Positions 9,415 through 17,132 of a stretch of 64,000 nt of DNA are shown piece after piece; position 1 is the first letter of the stretch, and each line of letters opens with the position of its first letter. Origin of the DNA: an uncultured Candidatus Saccharibacteria bacterium (lineage in GTDB: Bacteria > Patescibacteriota > Saccharimonadia > Saccharimonadales > Saccharimonadaceae); assembly GCA_947305705.1 (NCBI GenBank), contig CAMZEB010000002.1:1-64000 (forward strand), read 5' to 3'. The notes under the pieces were generated by a model. That model saw only the letters and a program-made list of their open reading frames with translations. It ran no database searches and was not told the origin of the DNA. Position numbers and translations under genes: made by a program.

Positions 9415-10194
9415 ATGAATATCACGATTCTCGGCGCTGGCGTCTTTGGCAAAGCTCTCGGCAAAATTTTAACCGACAATGGCCACGCCGTCGATTACTA
9501 CGACCCAGCCGTCTATCCTGATGTTGACCTCAAAATGGCTACCTACAAAGCCAACACTATCGTCATCGCAATTCCGTCAATTTTTCTCCCAGATTTTATC
9601 GCGACTTACCCAGAAGAGCTCAAAACTATCCCGACTATTCTGACGAGCAAGGGGCTTATGAACGCCGATTTATTCCAAGATTTTCGCCAATTTTCCGTCC
9701 TGTCAGGCCCTGCATTCGCCAGCGAAATTATGGAAGGCAAACCCGCAACTATGACCGCTTCTAGCCCATACCCATTCGGACTATTCAAGAATGACCAAAT
9801 CACCGTCGAACTTTGCGAAGACGCACTCGGTATCATCCTATGCGGCACACTCAAAAACATCTACGCAATCGGCGCCGGCTATCATAGTGACTCTATGAAC
9901 AACATCGCAACATACATCGAACGCGCCCACAATGAAATCGCAAGCTATCTTGAAAGACACGGTGCGGACCCGCATACATCTAACCTCGCCTGCGGTCTCG
10001 GCGATCTCATTTTAACCTGCACCAACGACACTTCACGCAATTTTACGTTCGGCAAACGCCTCAAAGCGGGCGAATATGTTGGCGATATTCTTAATGACCT
10101 CAAAACCGTCGAGGGCTACAGCGCCGCCCAAATTGTCGACAGTGAAGGCTACCCGCTAATTCAAGAAGTTCAATCCATCATCGCTAATACTTGA
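9415..10194 (+). CDS. gpsA: glycerol-3-phosphate dehydrogenase, short form
   Basis: A 259-aa protein: Rossmann motif GAGVFGKALG at residues 6-15, LSGPAFASEI (about 99), the catalytic-Lys region CGTLKNIYAIGAG and the C-terminal DLILTCTNDTSRNF. It reduces dihydroxyacetone phosphate to sn-glycerol 3-phosphate for lipids. The family is usually about 330 aa; mainly the C-terminal end and linkers are reduced. The open frame runs back to 9241 inside the methyltransferase gene, but the ATG at 9415 matches the family start. TAAAAT at 9402-9407, which overlaps the upstream stop codon, ends 7 nt before it. Confidence 0.87.
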   Translation: MNITILGAGVFGKALGKILTDNGHAVDYYDPAVYPDVDLKMATYKANTIVIAIPSIFLPDFIATYPEELKTIPTILTSKGLMNADLFQDFRQFSVLSGPAFASEIMEGKPATMTASSPYPFGLFKNDQITVELCEDALGIILCGTLKNIYAIGAGYHSDSMNNIATYIERAHNEIASYLERHGADPHTSNLACGLGDLILTCTNDTSRNFTFGKRLKAGEYVGDILNDLKTVEGYSAAQIVDSEGYPLIQEVQSIIANT

Positions 10195-10219
10195 CTTTTT
10201 CGCCATTTTTTGATATAAT
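10191..10219 (+). promoter_or_regulatory. promoter of the 10255 gene
   Basis: TTGACT (10191-10196) and TATAAT (10214-10219) are 17 bp apart. The -35 overlaps the gpsA stop codon. Confidence 0.85.
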
Positions 10220-10254
10220 ATAATCATATATTAACCTTTTCGTGGAGTAGGGAA

Positions 10255-11133
10255 GTGAAGAAGTTATTTTTTGCGACTATCATCGCAGTTTTTATGACAT
10301 TAGTACCGCAAAATGTCAATGCCGCGAACGCAACCGAATGCGTTATCACGGTAAATAGCGGCGAAACAAAAACCATCAATTATGACACCGAAGGTTGCCG
10401 CGTTGAGAACCGTGGCACCCTCAATATCGTTAATGGCGCAAAAATCGCCAAATACACTCAGAATTCTTACGCCTCAATCGATAACTATGGCGTTCTTAAT
10501 ATTTCTGGCGGTTACATTTATGCCGACTACGGCTACACTATCTTTAACAAGGCCGGCAGCGTCAACGTCTCTGGCGGCACCATCCACTCCATCCTCCACC
10601 AAGCCATCTGGGCAAGCACCGGCACAAATACAAAAATCACCGGCGGCACCCTCAAGGGCGCCATTGGCGGCGAAGAGGTTATCTACACCAAAGGTAACTT
10701 AAGTATCTGCGGCGGAACATTTAACAGCTCTCGCCGTTCAAACCTCGGCTATGACGCAGAGGTCGCAAATTGTCCAATCGCGGCAAAGCCAGTCGAGACC
10801 ACGCAAGTCGCAAAGCCAGCCGAGACCAAGCCTATCGCTAGCACGCAAACCGTTTCCCAGACTAAAACTGTCCAGGCCGCACCAAAGACTACCGTTCAAA
10901 CGCCAAAAGCCGAAGAAACCATCGCCATAAGCGAGCCAGAAGTCGAACAGACCAAAACAGTCGAAACTAAAAACGTCGAACCCGAGTCCGACGAACCAGC
11001 AGCCGGAGAAAGCCTCCCGGAGGCCGGCGCAACCGAAACACACCTCAACACCGGCGCCTTAATCACCGCCTTCGCCACCGCTTTCCTCAGCGGTATCATC
11101 GCAGCCTACGTCGTATCTCGCTCACGCCACTAA
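10255..11133 (+). CDS. exported repeat protein with sortase-like tail
   Basis: A 292-aa protein starting at GTG, with GGAG 7 nt upstream. A signal peptide (residues 1-23, ending VNA) is followed by about 130 residues of beta-helix-like short repeats (SGGYI, SGGTI, TGGTL, CGGTF), a Thr/Pro/Glu-rich linker (about 175-250) and the tail LPEAGATETH, a hydrophobic helix and SRSRH. The tail has the layout of a sortase sorting signal, with Ala in the Thr position of LPxTG. It could instead be a simple C-terminal membrane anchor. It is probably a wall- or membrane-attached surface protein with its own promoter and terminator. Confidence 0.75.
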   Translation: MKKLFFATIIAVFMTLVPQNVNAANATECVITVNSGETKTINYDTEGCRVENRGTLNIVNGAKIAKYTQNSYASIDNYGVLNISGGYIYADYGYTIFNKAGSVNVSGGTIHSILHQAIWASTGTNTKITGGTLKGAIGGEEVIYTKGNLSICGGTFNSSRRSNLGYDAEVANCPIAAKPVETTQVAKPAETKPIASTQTVSQTKTVQAAPKTTVQTPKAEETIAISEPEVEQTKTVETKNVEPESDEPAAGESLPEAGATETHLNTGALITAFATAFLSGIIAAYVVSRSRH

Positions 11134-11141
11134 CCCAACAA

Positions 11142-11168
11142 GGCCCGCCGTCAAAAGCGGGTCTTTTT
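11142..11168 (+). terminator. terminator after the surface protein gene
   Basis: A 7-bp stem (142-148 with 157-163 of the 11 kb block) is followed by five T residues. Confidence 0.85.
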
Positions 11169-11185
11169 GTTGCTATAATTAGAGT

Positions 11186-14100
11186 ATGGAATTCGAAAAA
11201 GCGTATAACAATCTTAACGAACAACAGCGCCAAGCCGTAGATTATATCGACGGGCCACTACTCGTCATTGCTGGCCCAGGCACCGGCAAAACCCAACTTC
11301 TTTCCGTCCGCGTCGCAAACATTCTCAAACAAACCGACGTCAGCCCAGACAACATTTTGTGCCTAACTTTCACCGACGCTGCTGCCGACAATATGCGCCA
11401 CCGCCTCTCGGATTTTATCGGCCCTGAGGCTTATAAGGTTCAAATTCACACCTATCACTCGTTTGGCTCTTATCTTCTTCAAGAACACCGTCCAGAGCTC
11501 ACGAGCAGCATCGACGAGCTCGAGCGCTTCACGCTTATTCGCAAAATTCAAAGCACTCTCAAAATCACCGCCCCGCTGCGTGGCGATTTCTGGACAAAAG
11601 ACATTATTAGCGCGATTAGCAATCTAAAAGCCGCCGCACTCGACGCCGACGACATCGACAAAATCATCTATCGTAACCAAGAAGACAACGGTAAAATCCT
11701 CAGCGCCATTGATGGCGACCTTCAGCAAATCGGCAAAAAATACCCAGCAAATATTCCGCACTATCAAGGCATACTCGAAGCACTCAAAGATTTCGTCGAG
11801 CAAGCGCCCGAATATATCACTGATCGCGTTGAGCCGCTCGCTCATATTTACTACCGTTCGCTTGCTGAAATCCTCCTAAAAAACGACGGCGAAACTAGTA
11901 TCGCCACCGACTTGCGCAAATGGCGCGATAAATTCTTCAAAAAAGACCAAAACGATAACTATATTTTTAGTGATAGCATCGCAAACGCCAAGCTCGCCGA
12001 CCTCTCATATATAATGCGTGAATATAGCCGTGAGCTCACCGAAAAAGGACTATATGACTACGACGATATGATCCTTATGGCAATCAATTTACTCAAGAAC
12101 GACGACGAAAAACGCTACAATGCCCAAGAACGCTTCCAATACATCCTTCTCGACGAATACCAAGATACGAACGACGCCCAAAGCCAACTCGTCGAACAAC
12201 TCACAAATAACCCAAGTAACGAAGGCCGCCCAAATATTATGGCCGTCGGCGATGACGACCAGGCAATTTACGGCTTCCAGGGCGCAAACAGCTCAAACTT
12301 CTTCGATTTTGACGCCAAATACCATCCGAAGCATATTCTTCTTAGCAAGAACTACCGCAGCAGCGCCGAAATTCTCGAACTCGCCCATAACGTCATAGAG
12401 CAGGGCGAAGACCGCTTCTGTAAAGCTTCCAACGTCAATATCGACAAGCGCATTACCGCCGAAAACCCGCCAGCCCAAACCGCCATCGATTACCGCGAAT
12501 TCAAAAGCTATCAGGCTGAATATTCGCATGTTGCAAAACAAATTCGCGCGCTCCTCGACCAAGGCGTCCCAGGCGGCAAAATTTCCGTCATCGCCCCTCG
12601 CCACAAACATCTCGTCTCCATTCTCCCCTATCTACACGCGCTAGACATTCGCATTTCCTACGAACGCCGCGAAAACATTCTCGAAAGTCCAAAAATCGCC
12701 ACACTCGTCGAATTCTGCAAATTCCTCCTCGCCCTCAGCGAGCAAAAACTCGATCGCGCCGATCAATACTGCTTCCATTTATTCTCACTTGATTGTTGGG
12801 GAATAACAGCGGCCGATATGCTCGCCCTCATTAGCGATTCGCACAAAAACCGCAGCACTGTTATTCAGACTATGATTAGCAACGAACAGCCTGAACATAT
12901 CAAGGCTGCCGCCACTTGGTGTCTCGAACTTGCCACCAAAGTAAAAACTTATTCCGCAGAATATATCATTACGCAAATTGTCGCCAAAGCCTTCTCCGAC
13001 ACCGACGATTACGATTTTTATAGCAATCTCAATACGCTTCGCGACGGCCTACTCAAACAGACCGCCGTCAAACTCTCGCTCGCCGATTTTGTCGCAAAAC
13101 TCGAAGCTTACCAAAACGCCGAAATCCAAATCCTTGACCGCTCGCCATACCACGAATCCGATGACGCCGTCGTCGTTCAAACCGTCCACTCCAGCAAAGG
13201 CCTCGAATATGACTACGTATTTCTCATTGCCGCCGACAACTATAACTGGGCTGACGCAAAGGGCAACACCGACCGCCTAACTCTCCCGCGCAACCTCGAA
13301 TATGTCCGTCATACTGGCGATTCTTCCGACGAAAAATTACGCGTTTTCTTCGTTGCTATCACCCGTGCTCGCGCCGAACTCCATATGAGTTTCAGCTGTT
13401 CCGATTTCTCTGGCAAAAACGTCGATCGCCTCAAATTCCTCGACACTTACGAAGAGAACGGCCACGCTTATTGCCGCACAATGCCAGAACAATTCCACGA
13501 AATCATCCCAAGCACTACAGCCGAAATCGAACCAAAAGACATTTCGCCATCACTCTGGCTCGACCAATATATTCCAGACGATGAGGTACGCAAAAATCTC
13601 TACCGTCCAAAAGTCGAGCATTTCCGCCTCTCGCCAACTATGCTCAACGCTTTCCTTGACGTCGAGTATGCCGGCCCGCTCAGCTTCTTCCAGTCGTATA
13701 TCATCGGCGTTCCAACTGAAAGCAATTTCTTTATGGACTACGGTAATTTTGTTCACGAAATAATGGACGAGATCAACAAAGAGAGTATTAGCAACGAAGA
13801 AGCCTACGAACGCTTCCTAAAGCTCGTCGATTCTGCCGATATGACCGAAGACGAGAAGCGTGACCTCCGCGACCGCGGCGAAGCAGAAATTATGAAATTC
13901 CTCGAAGCGCGCGGCGACCAACTCCGCAATACACACGCTGATTCGGAACGCAGCTTCTTTAGTGAAAATATTCTGCTCGAAGACATTCCGCTCGGCGGTA
14001 AAATCGACCGCATCGAAATCGACGACAATGCCAAAACTATCACTGTTGCCGACTTCAAGACCGCCAAGCCAAAAGCCAAATGGAACGACAAAGACAGCAC

Positions 14101-14380
14101 GCTCAAGTATAAGCTTCAGCTCTATTTCTATAAATTCCTCATCGAAGGTAGCCGCGACTACGCGAATTACAAGGTCACTACCGGCCGCATCGATTTTGTC
14201 GCCCCTGATGACAATGGCGACATTAGCTCGCTTGAACTCGAATTCAACGACGAAGAGGCCGCTCGTATCAAAAAGCTTATCAAGATTGTTTACGCCCATA
14301 TTAAAGCCTTAGATTTTCCAGATACCAGCGAGTTTAACGACTCAATACTTAACTTCATCAATTACCTTATCTCGGAATAA
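11186..14380 (+). CDS. UvrD/AdnB-like helicase-nuclease
   Basis: A 1064-aa superfamily 1A helicase: Walker A AGPGTGKTQ near residue 30, Walker B LLDEYQDTND near 321, motif III GDDDQAIYGFQGA, motif V TVHSSKGLEYDYV and motif VI VAITRARAEL. The last 200 residues contain a RecB-like PD-(D/E)XK nuclease pattern (GGKIDRIEID, then VADFKTAK and a QLYFY motif). The length and order match AdnB/AddA-like double-strand-break resection enzymes; the partner subunit is not in this window. TATAAT (11174-11179) ends 6 nt before the ATG and there is no SD. Confidence 0.9.
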   Translation: MEFEKAYNNLNEQQRQAVDYIDGPLLVIAGPGTGKTQLLSVRVANILKQTDVSPDNILCLTFTDAAADNMRHRLSDFIGPEAYKVQIHTYHSFGSYLLQEHRPELTSSIDELERFTLIRKIQSTLKITAPLRGDFWTKDIISAISNLKAAALDADDIDKIIYRNQEDNGKILSAIDGDLQQIGKKYPANIPHYQGILEALKDFVEQAPEYITDRVEPLAHIYYRSLAEILLKNDGETSIATDLRKWRDKFFKKDQNDNYIFSDSIANAKLADLSYIMREYSRELTEKGLYDYDDMILMAINLLKNDDEKRYNAQERFQYILLDEYQDTNDAQSQLVEQLTNNPSNEGRPNIMAVGDDDQAIYGFQGANSSNFFDFDAKYHPKHILLSKNYRSSAEILELAHNVIEQGEDRFCKASNVNIDKRITAENPPAQTAIDYREFKSYQAEYSHVAKQIRALLDQGVPGGKISVIAPRHKHLVSILPYLHALDIRISYERRENILESPKIATLVEFCKFLLALSEQKLDRADQYCFHLFSLDCWGITAADMLALISDSHKNRSTVIQTMISNEQPEHIKAAATWCLELATKVKTYSAEYIITQIVAKAFSDTDDYDFYSNLNTLRDGLLKQTAVKLSLADFVAKLEAYQNAEIQILDRSPYHESDDAVVVQTVHSSKGLEYDYVFLIAADNYNWADAKGNTDRLTLPRNLEYVRHTGDSSDEKLRVFFVAITRARAELHMSFSCSDFSGKNVDRLKFLDTYEENGHAYCRTMPEQFHEIIPSTTAEIEPKDISPSLWLDQYIPDDEVRKNLYRPKVEHFRLSPTMLNAFLDVEYAGPLSFFQSYIIGVPTESNFFMDYGNFVHEIMDEINKESISNEEAYERFLKLVDSADMTEDEKRDLRDRGEAEIMKFLEARGDQLRNTHADSERSFFSENILLEDIPLGGKIDRIEIDDNAKTITVADFKTAKPKAKWNDKDSTLKYKLQLYFYKFLIEGSRDYANYKVTTGRIDFVAPDDNGDISSLELEFNDEEAARIKKLIKIVYAHIKALDFPDTSEFNDSILNFINYLISE

Positions 14381-14391
14381 TCTAAAAACTA

Positions 14392-14420
14392 TTGACTTTC
14401 TAGACTTGTTATTATATAAT
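14392..14420 (+). promoter_or_regulatory. promoter of the zinc-ribbon gene
   Basis: TTGACT (14392-14397), 17 bp, TATAAT (14415-14420). The leader of about 55 nt contains an imperfect hairpin (GGC-A-GAGC pairing with GCTC-C-GCC) and ends in CTTTTCAAGGAGGT. Confidence 0.85.
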
Positions 14421-14479
14421 CATACCAATAAGGCAGAGCAGAGCGCTCCGCCTAGATCTTTTCAAGGAGGTATAATACC

Positions 14480-14704
14480 ATGGGTGAACCAATCGATATG
14501 ATATGCCCAAATTGTTTCAGACGAAGGATTTGCAGAGATGGCCTTTGTGATGATTGCAGGAATCATCTGCGAATAACGACAGGCTATACTGGCCCTAGCA
14601 GCTCTCAATCCAAGTGTTACACTTGTGGCGGATCTGGCAAAATTGTCCATATGTTCGGCCCAGACACCCCGTGTCCGAGCTGCGGCGGAACTGGCTGCCA
14701 GTGA
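14480..14704 (+). CDS. small Cys-rich zinc-ribbon protein
   Basis: A 74-aa protein with eight or more Cys. An N-terminal CPNC...C..GLCDDC ribbon is followed by two DnaJ-type CxxCxGxG-like units (CYTCGGSG and CPSCGGTGC). It probably binds two zinc ions. There is no J domain, so it is not DnaJ; it could be a small regulatory or RNA-binding zinc protein. AAGGAGGT sits 9 nt before the ATG. It has its own promoter and terminator. Confidence 0.75.
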   Translation: MGEPIDMICPNCFRRRICRDGLCDDCRNHLRITTGYTGPSSSQSKCYTCGGSGKIVHMFGPDTPCPSCGGTGCQ

Positions 14705-14754
14705 TTGTCCTACCTACCCCCTCTATGCATTATGTATTTTGAAATAATGCGCCC

Positions 14755-14782
14755 AGGCTGCCAAAATGGCAGCCTGTTTTTT
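14755..14782 (+). terminator. terminator after the zinc-ribbon gene
   Basis: An 8-bp stem (14755-14762 with 14768-14775) is followed by G and six T residues. Confidence 0.9.
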
Positions 14783-14786
14783 ATGC

Positions 14787-14792
14787 TATAAT
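14787..14792 (+). promoter_or_regulatory. -10 box for the 14893-dinB operon
   Basis: An extended -10 of the form TGC-TATAAT (TATAAT 14787-14792), directly after the preceding terminator. The leader to the first annotated gene is about 95 nt, longer than usual for this promoter type. Confidence 0.6.
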
Positions 14793-14806
14793 GTTTTTAT
14801 CGAGCT

Positions 14807-14896
14807 ATGCTTCGGCCCCTGGCTCTGATTCATAAATTTCCGACGCCAATATTGCGTCAACCTCTATCAACTAATATTTGCAAAGGATTTTTATGA
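14807..14896 (+). CDS. possible 29-aa leader ORF
   Basis: ATG at 14807 opens a 29-codon frame (begins MLRPLALIHK, ends ICKGFL). Its TGA overlaps the ATG of the next gene as ATGA, which suggests translational coupling. It starts 14 nt after the -10 box and has no SD. It may be a leader peptide that controls the downstream pair or simply a chance ORF. Confidence 0.3.
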   Translation: MLRPLALIHKFPTPILRQPLSTNICKGFL

Positions 14897-15171
14897 ATCA
14901 ATCTTCTTATCAAACCCCACTCCACGAACCAATCGACGTCGACGCGACTTTTTCGCGTAGTATTCTCGGACATTGTCGCCCAATCTGCTTCCGCACTAGC
15001 TCTGGCAGGGAAGTCCTGATTAGCGAAGTTGGCCTCGTCCACCCGCGTTACGACGGACTCAAAACCGTTTTCGCTTTCGACGTTACGGATGGTTCTAGCG
15101 ATTATCGCATTACACTCGATAGCGAATCACTCAATTGGTATCTCGAGTTTGAAGGAGACCAATATGCTTGA
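14893..15171 (+). CDS. small protein coupled to Y-family polymerase
   Basis: A 92-aa acidic protein with no recognised domain. The ATG at 14893 is preferred to an upstream TTG because AAAGGA lies 6 nt before it. It overlaps the dinB start by 8 bp, so the two are co-translated. In Firmicutes a small YolD-like protein sits in the same position before UvrX/YqjW polymerases; I see no clear sequence likeness to YolD, only the same arrangement. It may be a cofactor or regulator of the polymerase. Confidence 0.7.
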   Translation: MNQSSYQTPLHEPIDVDATFSRSILGHCRPICFRTSSGREVLISEVGLVHPRYDGLKTVFAFDVTDGSSDYRITLDSESLNWYLEFEGDQYA

Positions 15172-16402
15172 ACGCCGCCCACCTAACGATATTCTTTATA
15201 TTGATCTCAACTCCTGCTTTGCCACCATCGAGCAACAGAGCAGACCTATGCTCCGCGGTCGTCCCGTCGCTATTACCAACCGCCTCGTGCCAAATTCTTG
15301 TATTATCGCCGCTAGCTACGAGGCAAAAGCTTTCGGCGTCAAAGTCGGTATGCGCAGCCGCGAAGCCTCCGCCATCTGCCCAGGGCTCATCTACGCTGAG
15401 ACTGAGCCAGACAAATTTATTTTCGTACACGAAAAACTCAAACGCATCATGAACGATTATTCCGCCTCCGTCGTTATGAAGTCTATCGACGAGGGCGTCA
15501 TCGATCTCGCGCAAGCCCCGAGTCATATCTACGCGCGCGACCGTTTCGAGCTCGGCCGCGAGATTAAGCAACGCCTACGAGACGAAATCGGTTGCCATAT
15601 GCGCTGCAATGTCGGCATCGCCAGTAATCGCTTTCTTGCTAAACTCGCCGGAGAACTCCACAAGCCCGACGGCCTCGACGAAATCACTGCCGACAATCAG
15701 CGCGCGATTTTCGCCACACTCAAACTCACCGATTTACCCGGCATCAATGTCCGCATGGAAGCCCGCCTCAATGCGGTCGGCATTTTTACGCCTTTGCAAT
15801 TTTTAGACGCCGACGAAGACACTCTCGTAAAACTCGTCTGCAAAAGCATCGACGGACACAAATGGTACCGCCGTTTACGCGGCATCGAAGTCGATAGCTC
15901 CACTAGCGACATCAAGACCGTTGGCCGCCAATTCGTACTCGACGGCCGCAACCTTTCGCGCGAAGAAACCGAAGCACGCTTCGTTCATCTTGCCGAAGAT
16001 GTCGGCTACCGCCTCCGCAGCAAACAGCTCTATGCGCGCGGCATCTATGTCTGGACCTTTGATTTCACTCGCGGCTACAACCACACTCAGCTCATCACCA
16101 AAGAGGCCTTTAATAGCGATTGCGACATCGCGCGCCTCGCTCGCCAGCTTTACACTAAACTGCCAGCACCGGTGCGTATAATTGGCATCACACTCTACAA
16201 ACTCCAACCTACTGCTGACGCACAACTTTGCCTCGAGCAAGACAAAAAAGACCACATCGACGCCATCTGCGCCGCCGAAGACAAAATCAACCTCCGTTTC
16301 GGCGCGCGCAAAATCCATTGTGCCGACAGCCTCGGCACCGACCAAGTCAAATGCAAAATTCCGTTCGGCTCCACACGCTACCTCGACCATTCCATCAATT
16401 AA
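15164..16402 (+). CDS. Y-family DNA polymerase (DinB/UmuC-like)
   Basis: A 412-aa translesion polymerase. Metal-binding motifs are DLNSCFATIE (residues 15-24) and SIDEGVIDL (about 109-117). The VGIASNRFLAKLAGELHKPDG stretch matches the palm/thumb junction, followed by a helix-hairpin-helix (TDLPGINVRMEARL) and a little-finger domain to about 390. The ATG at 15164 is chosen because GAAGGAG lies 6 nt before it and the family start follows; an in-frame extension to 15029 lies within the upstream gene. No clear beta-clamp peptide was found at the C-terminus. Confidence 0.9.
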   Translation: MLERRPPNDILYIDLNSCFATIEQQSRPMLRGRPVAITNRLVPNSCIIAASYEAKAFGVKVGMRSREASAICPGLIYAETEPDKFIFVHEKLKRIMNDYSASVVMKSIDEGVIDLAQAPSHIYARDRFELGREIKQRLRDEIGCHMRCNVGIASNRFLAKLAGELHKPDGLDEITADNQRAIFATLKLTDLPGINVRMEARLNAVGIFTPLQFLDADEDTLVKLVCKSIDGHKWYRRLRGIEVDSSTSDIKTVGRQFVLDGRNLSREETEARFVHLAEDVGYRLRSKQLYARGIYVWTFDFTRGYNHTQLITKEAFNSDCDIARLARQLYTKLPAPVRIIGITLYKLQPTADAQLCLEQDKKDHIDAICAAEDKINLRFGARKIHCADSLGTDQVKCKIPFGSTRYLDHSIN

Positions 16403-16432
16403 AAAGAGCCGCCCGAGAGGGCAGCTCTTACA
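16399..16432. terminator. convergent terminator, dinB-like / dcd
   Basis: Stem AAGAGC-c-GCCC (404-414 of the 16 kb block) pairs with GGGC-a-GCTCTT. The left A-run gives a T-tract on the minus strand, so it mainly serves dcd. Confidence 0.8.
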
Positions 16433-16438
16433 GAGAAA

Positions 16439-17011
16439 TTAATCAGGCGTTCTGGTCGTATCCTGGCCCTGATATGCTCCGTTGTACGGAGTCGACGTTT
16501 CAGTGTCCAGATACTCAAAGATGATCTGGCTGACGATATCGCCGGGGAAGATCTTGATAGGTACCGGCGCTTCGTTCTTGAGCTCAAGCGTAAGCGTACC
16601 CTCAAATCCAGCCTGGATGTTCGTCGCCGTCTGAGTGACCAGACCGCGCCGACCAATCGATGAACGTGAATCAATCGTTGCGCAAATGTTTCTCGGAAGC
16701 TTGATGTATTCCATCGTAGTCGCCAGACAAAACTGCCCAGGCTGAATAAAATACGCTCCATCCCGATCGCAAGTCAGCTGCTCGTAATCAGGCTTAGAAT
16801 GTAAATCAATAAAGCCAGTACTAGAGCGCTTCAGCTCAAAGAACTGATGACCAACGCGCACGTCGAGGTTATTCGGCCCAACATTCGAAAGAACATACTC
16901 GAGATAAGGCATCGCCTTACCTTTCTCTTTTGAGAAAACCGTCGTCTTTTCGTCGCGAACCAAACCATTTTCCAGGATTAATTTCCTTATTGTATCTCCA
17001 GATAACTTCAT
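16439..17011 (-). CDS. dcd: dCTP deaminase (possibly bifunctional)
   Basis: A 190-aa trimeric dCTP deaminase/dUTPase-fold enzyme that makes dUTP (or dUMP) for thymidylate synthesis. The conserved block IDSRSSIGRRGL (about 118-129) is followed by the catalytic-Glu region GFEGTLTLEL. The ATG at 17011 is chosen from the family start MKLSGDTIRK and AAGGAGGTGG 6 nt upstream; the open frame runs to 17164 but crosses the promoter. Dcd and Dcd/Dut bifunctional forms cannot be told apart safely here. It is divergent from polA. Confidence 0.92.
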   Translation of the reverse strand: MKLSGDTIRKLILENGLVRDEKTTVFSKEKGKAMPYLEYVLSNVGPNNLDVRVGHQFFELKRSSTGFIDLHSKPDYEQLTCDRDGAYFIQPGQFCLATTMEYIKLPRNICATIDSRSSIGRRGLVTQTATNIQAGFEGTLTLELKNEAPVPIKIFPGDIVSQIIFEYLDTETSTPYNGAYQGQDTTRTPD

Positions 17012-17083
17012 TTTTTCCACCTCCTTATCTAGAGAAGCTATCAAATAACAAGCGGGGCTCTTCGCCTCGCTCAACATATTTAT

Positions 17084-17112
17084 ATTATAGCACACTTCAC
17101 TTAAAAAGTCAA
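17084..17112 (-). promoter_or_regulatory. dcd promoter, back to back with polA -10
   Basis: On the minus strand TTGACT (17107-17112), 17 bp, TATAAT (17084-17089). The polA -10 (TATAAT 17121-17126, plus strand) lies only 8 bp from the dcd -35. The dcd leader (about 70 nt) has a hairpin GCGAGGC/GCCCCGC with one A-C mismatch. Confidence 0.87.
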
Positions 17113-17132
17113 TATTAGAGTATAATAGAGTT

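Noticed and set aside
12293-12610. long antisense ORFs within the helicase, uvrA, gltX and other genes
   Set aside because: They are mirror frames of genes with strong codon bias, with no start signals and low-complexity products.
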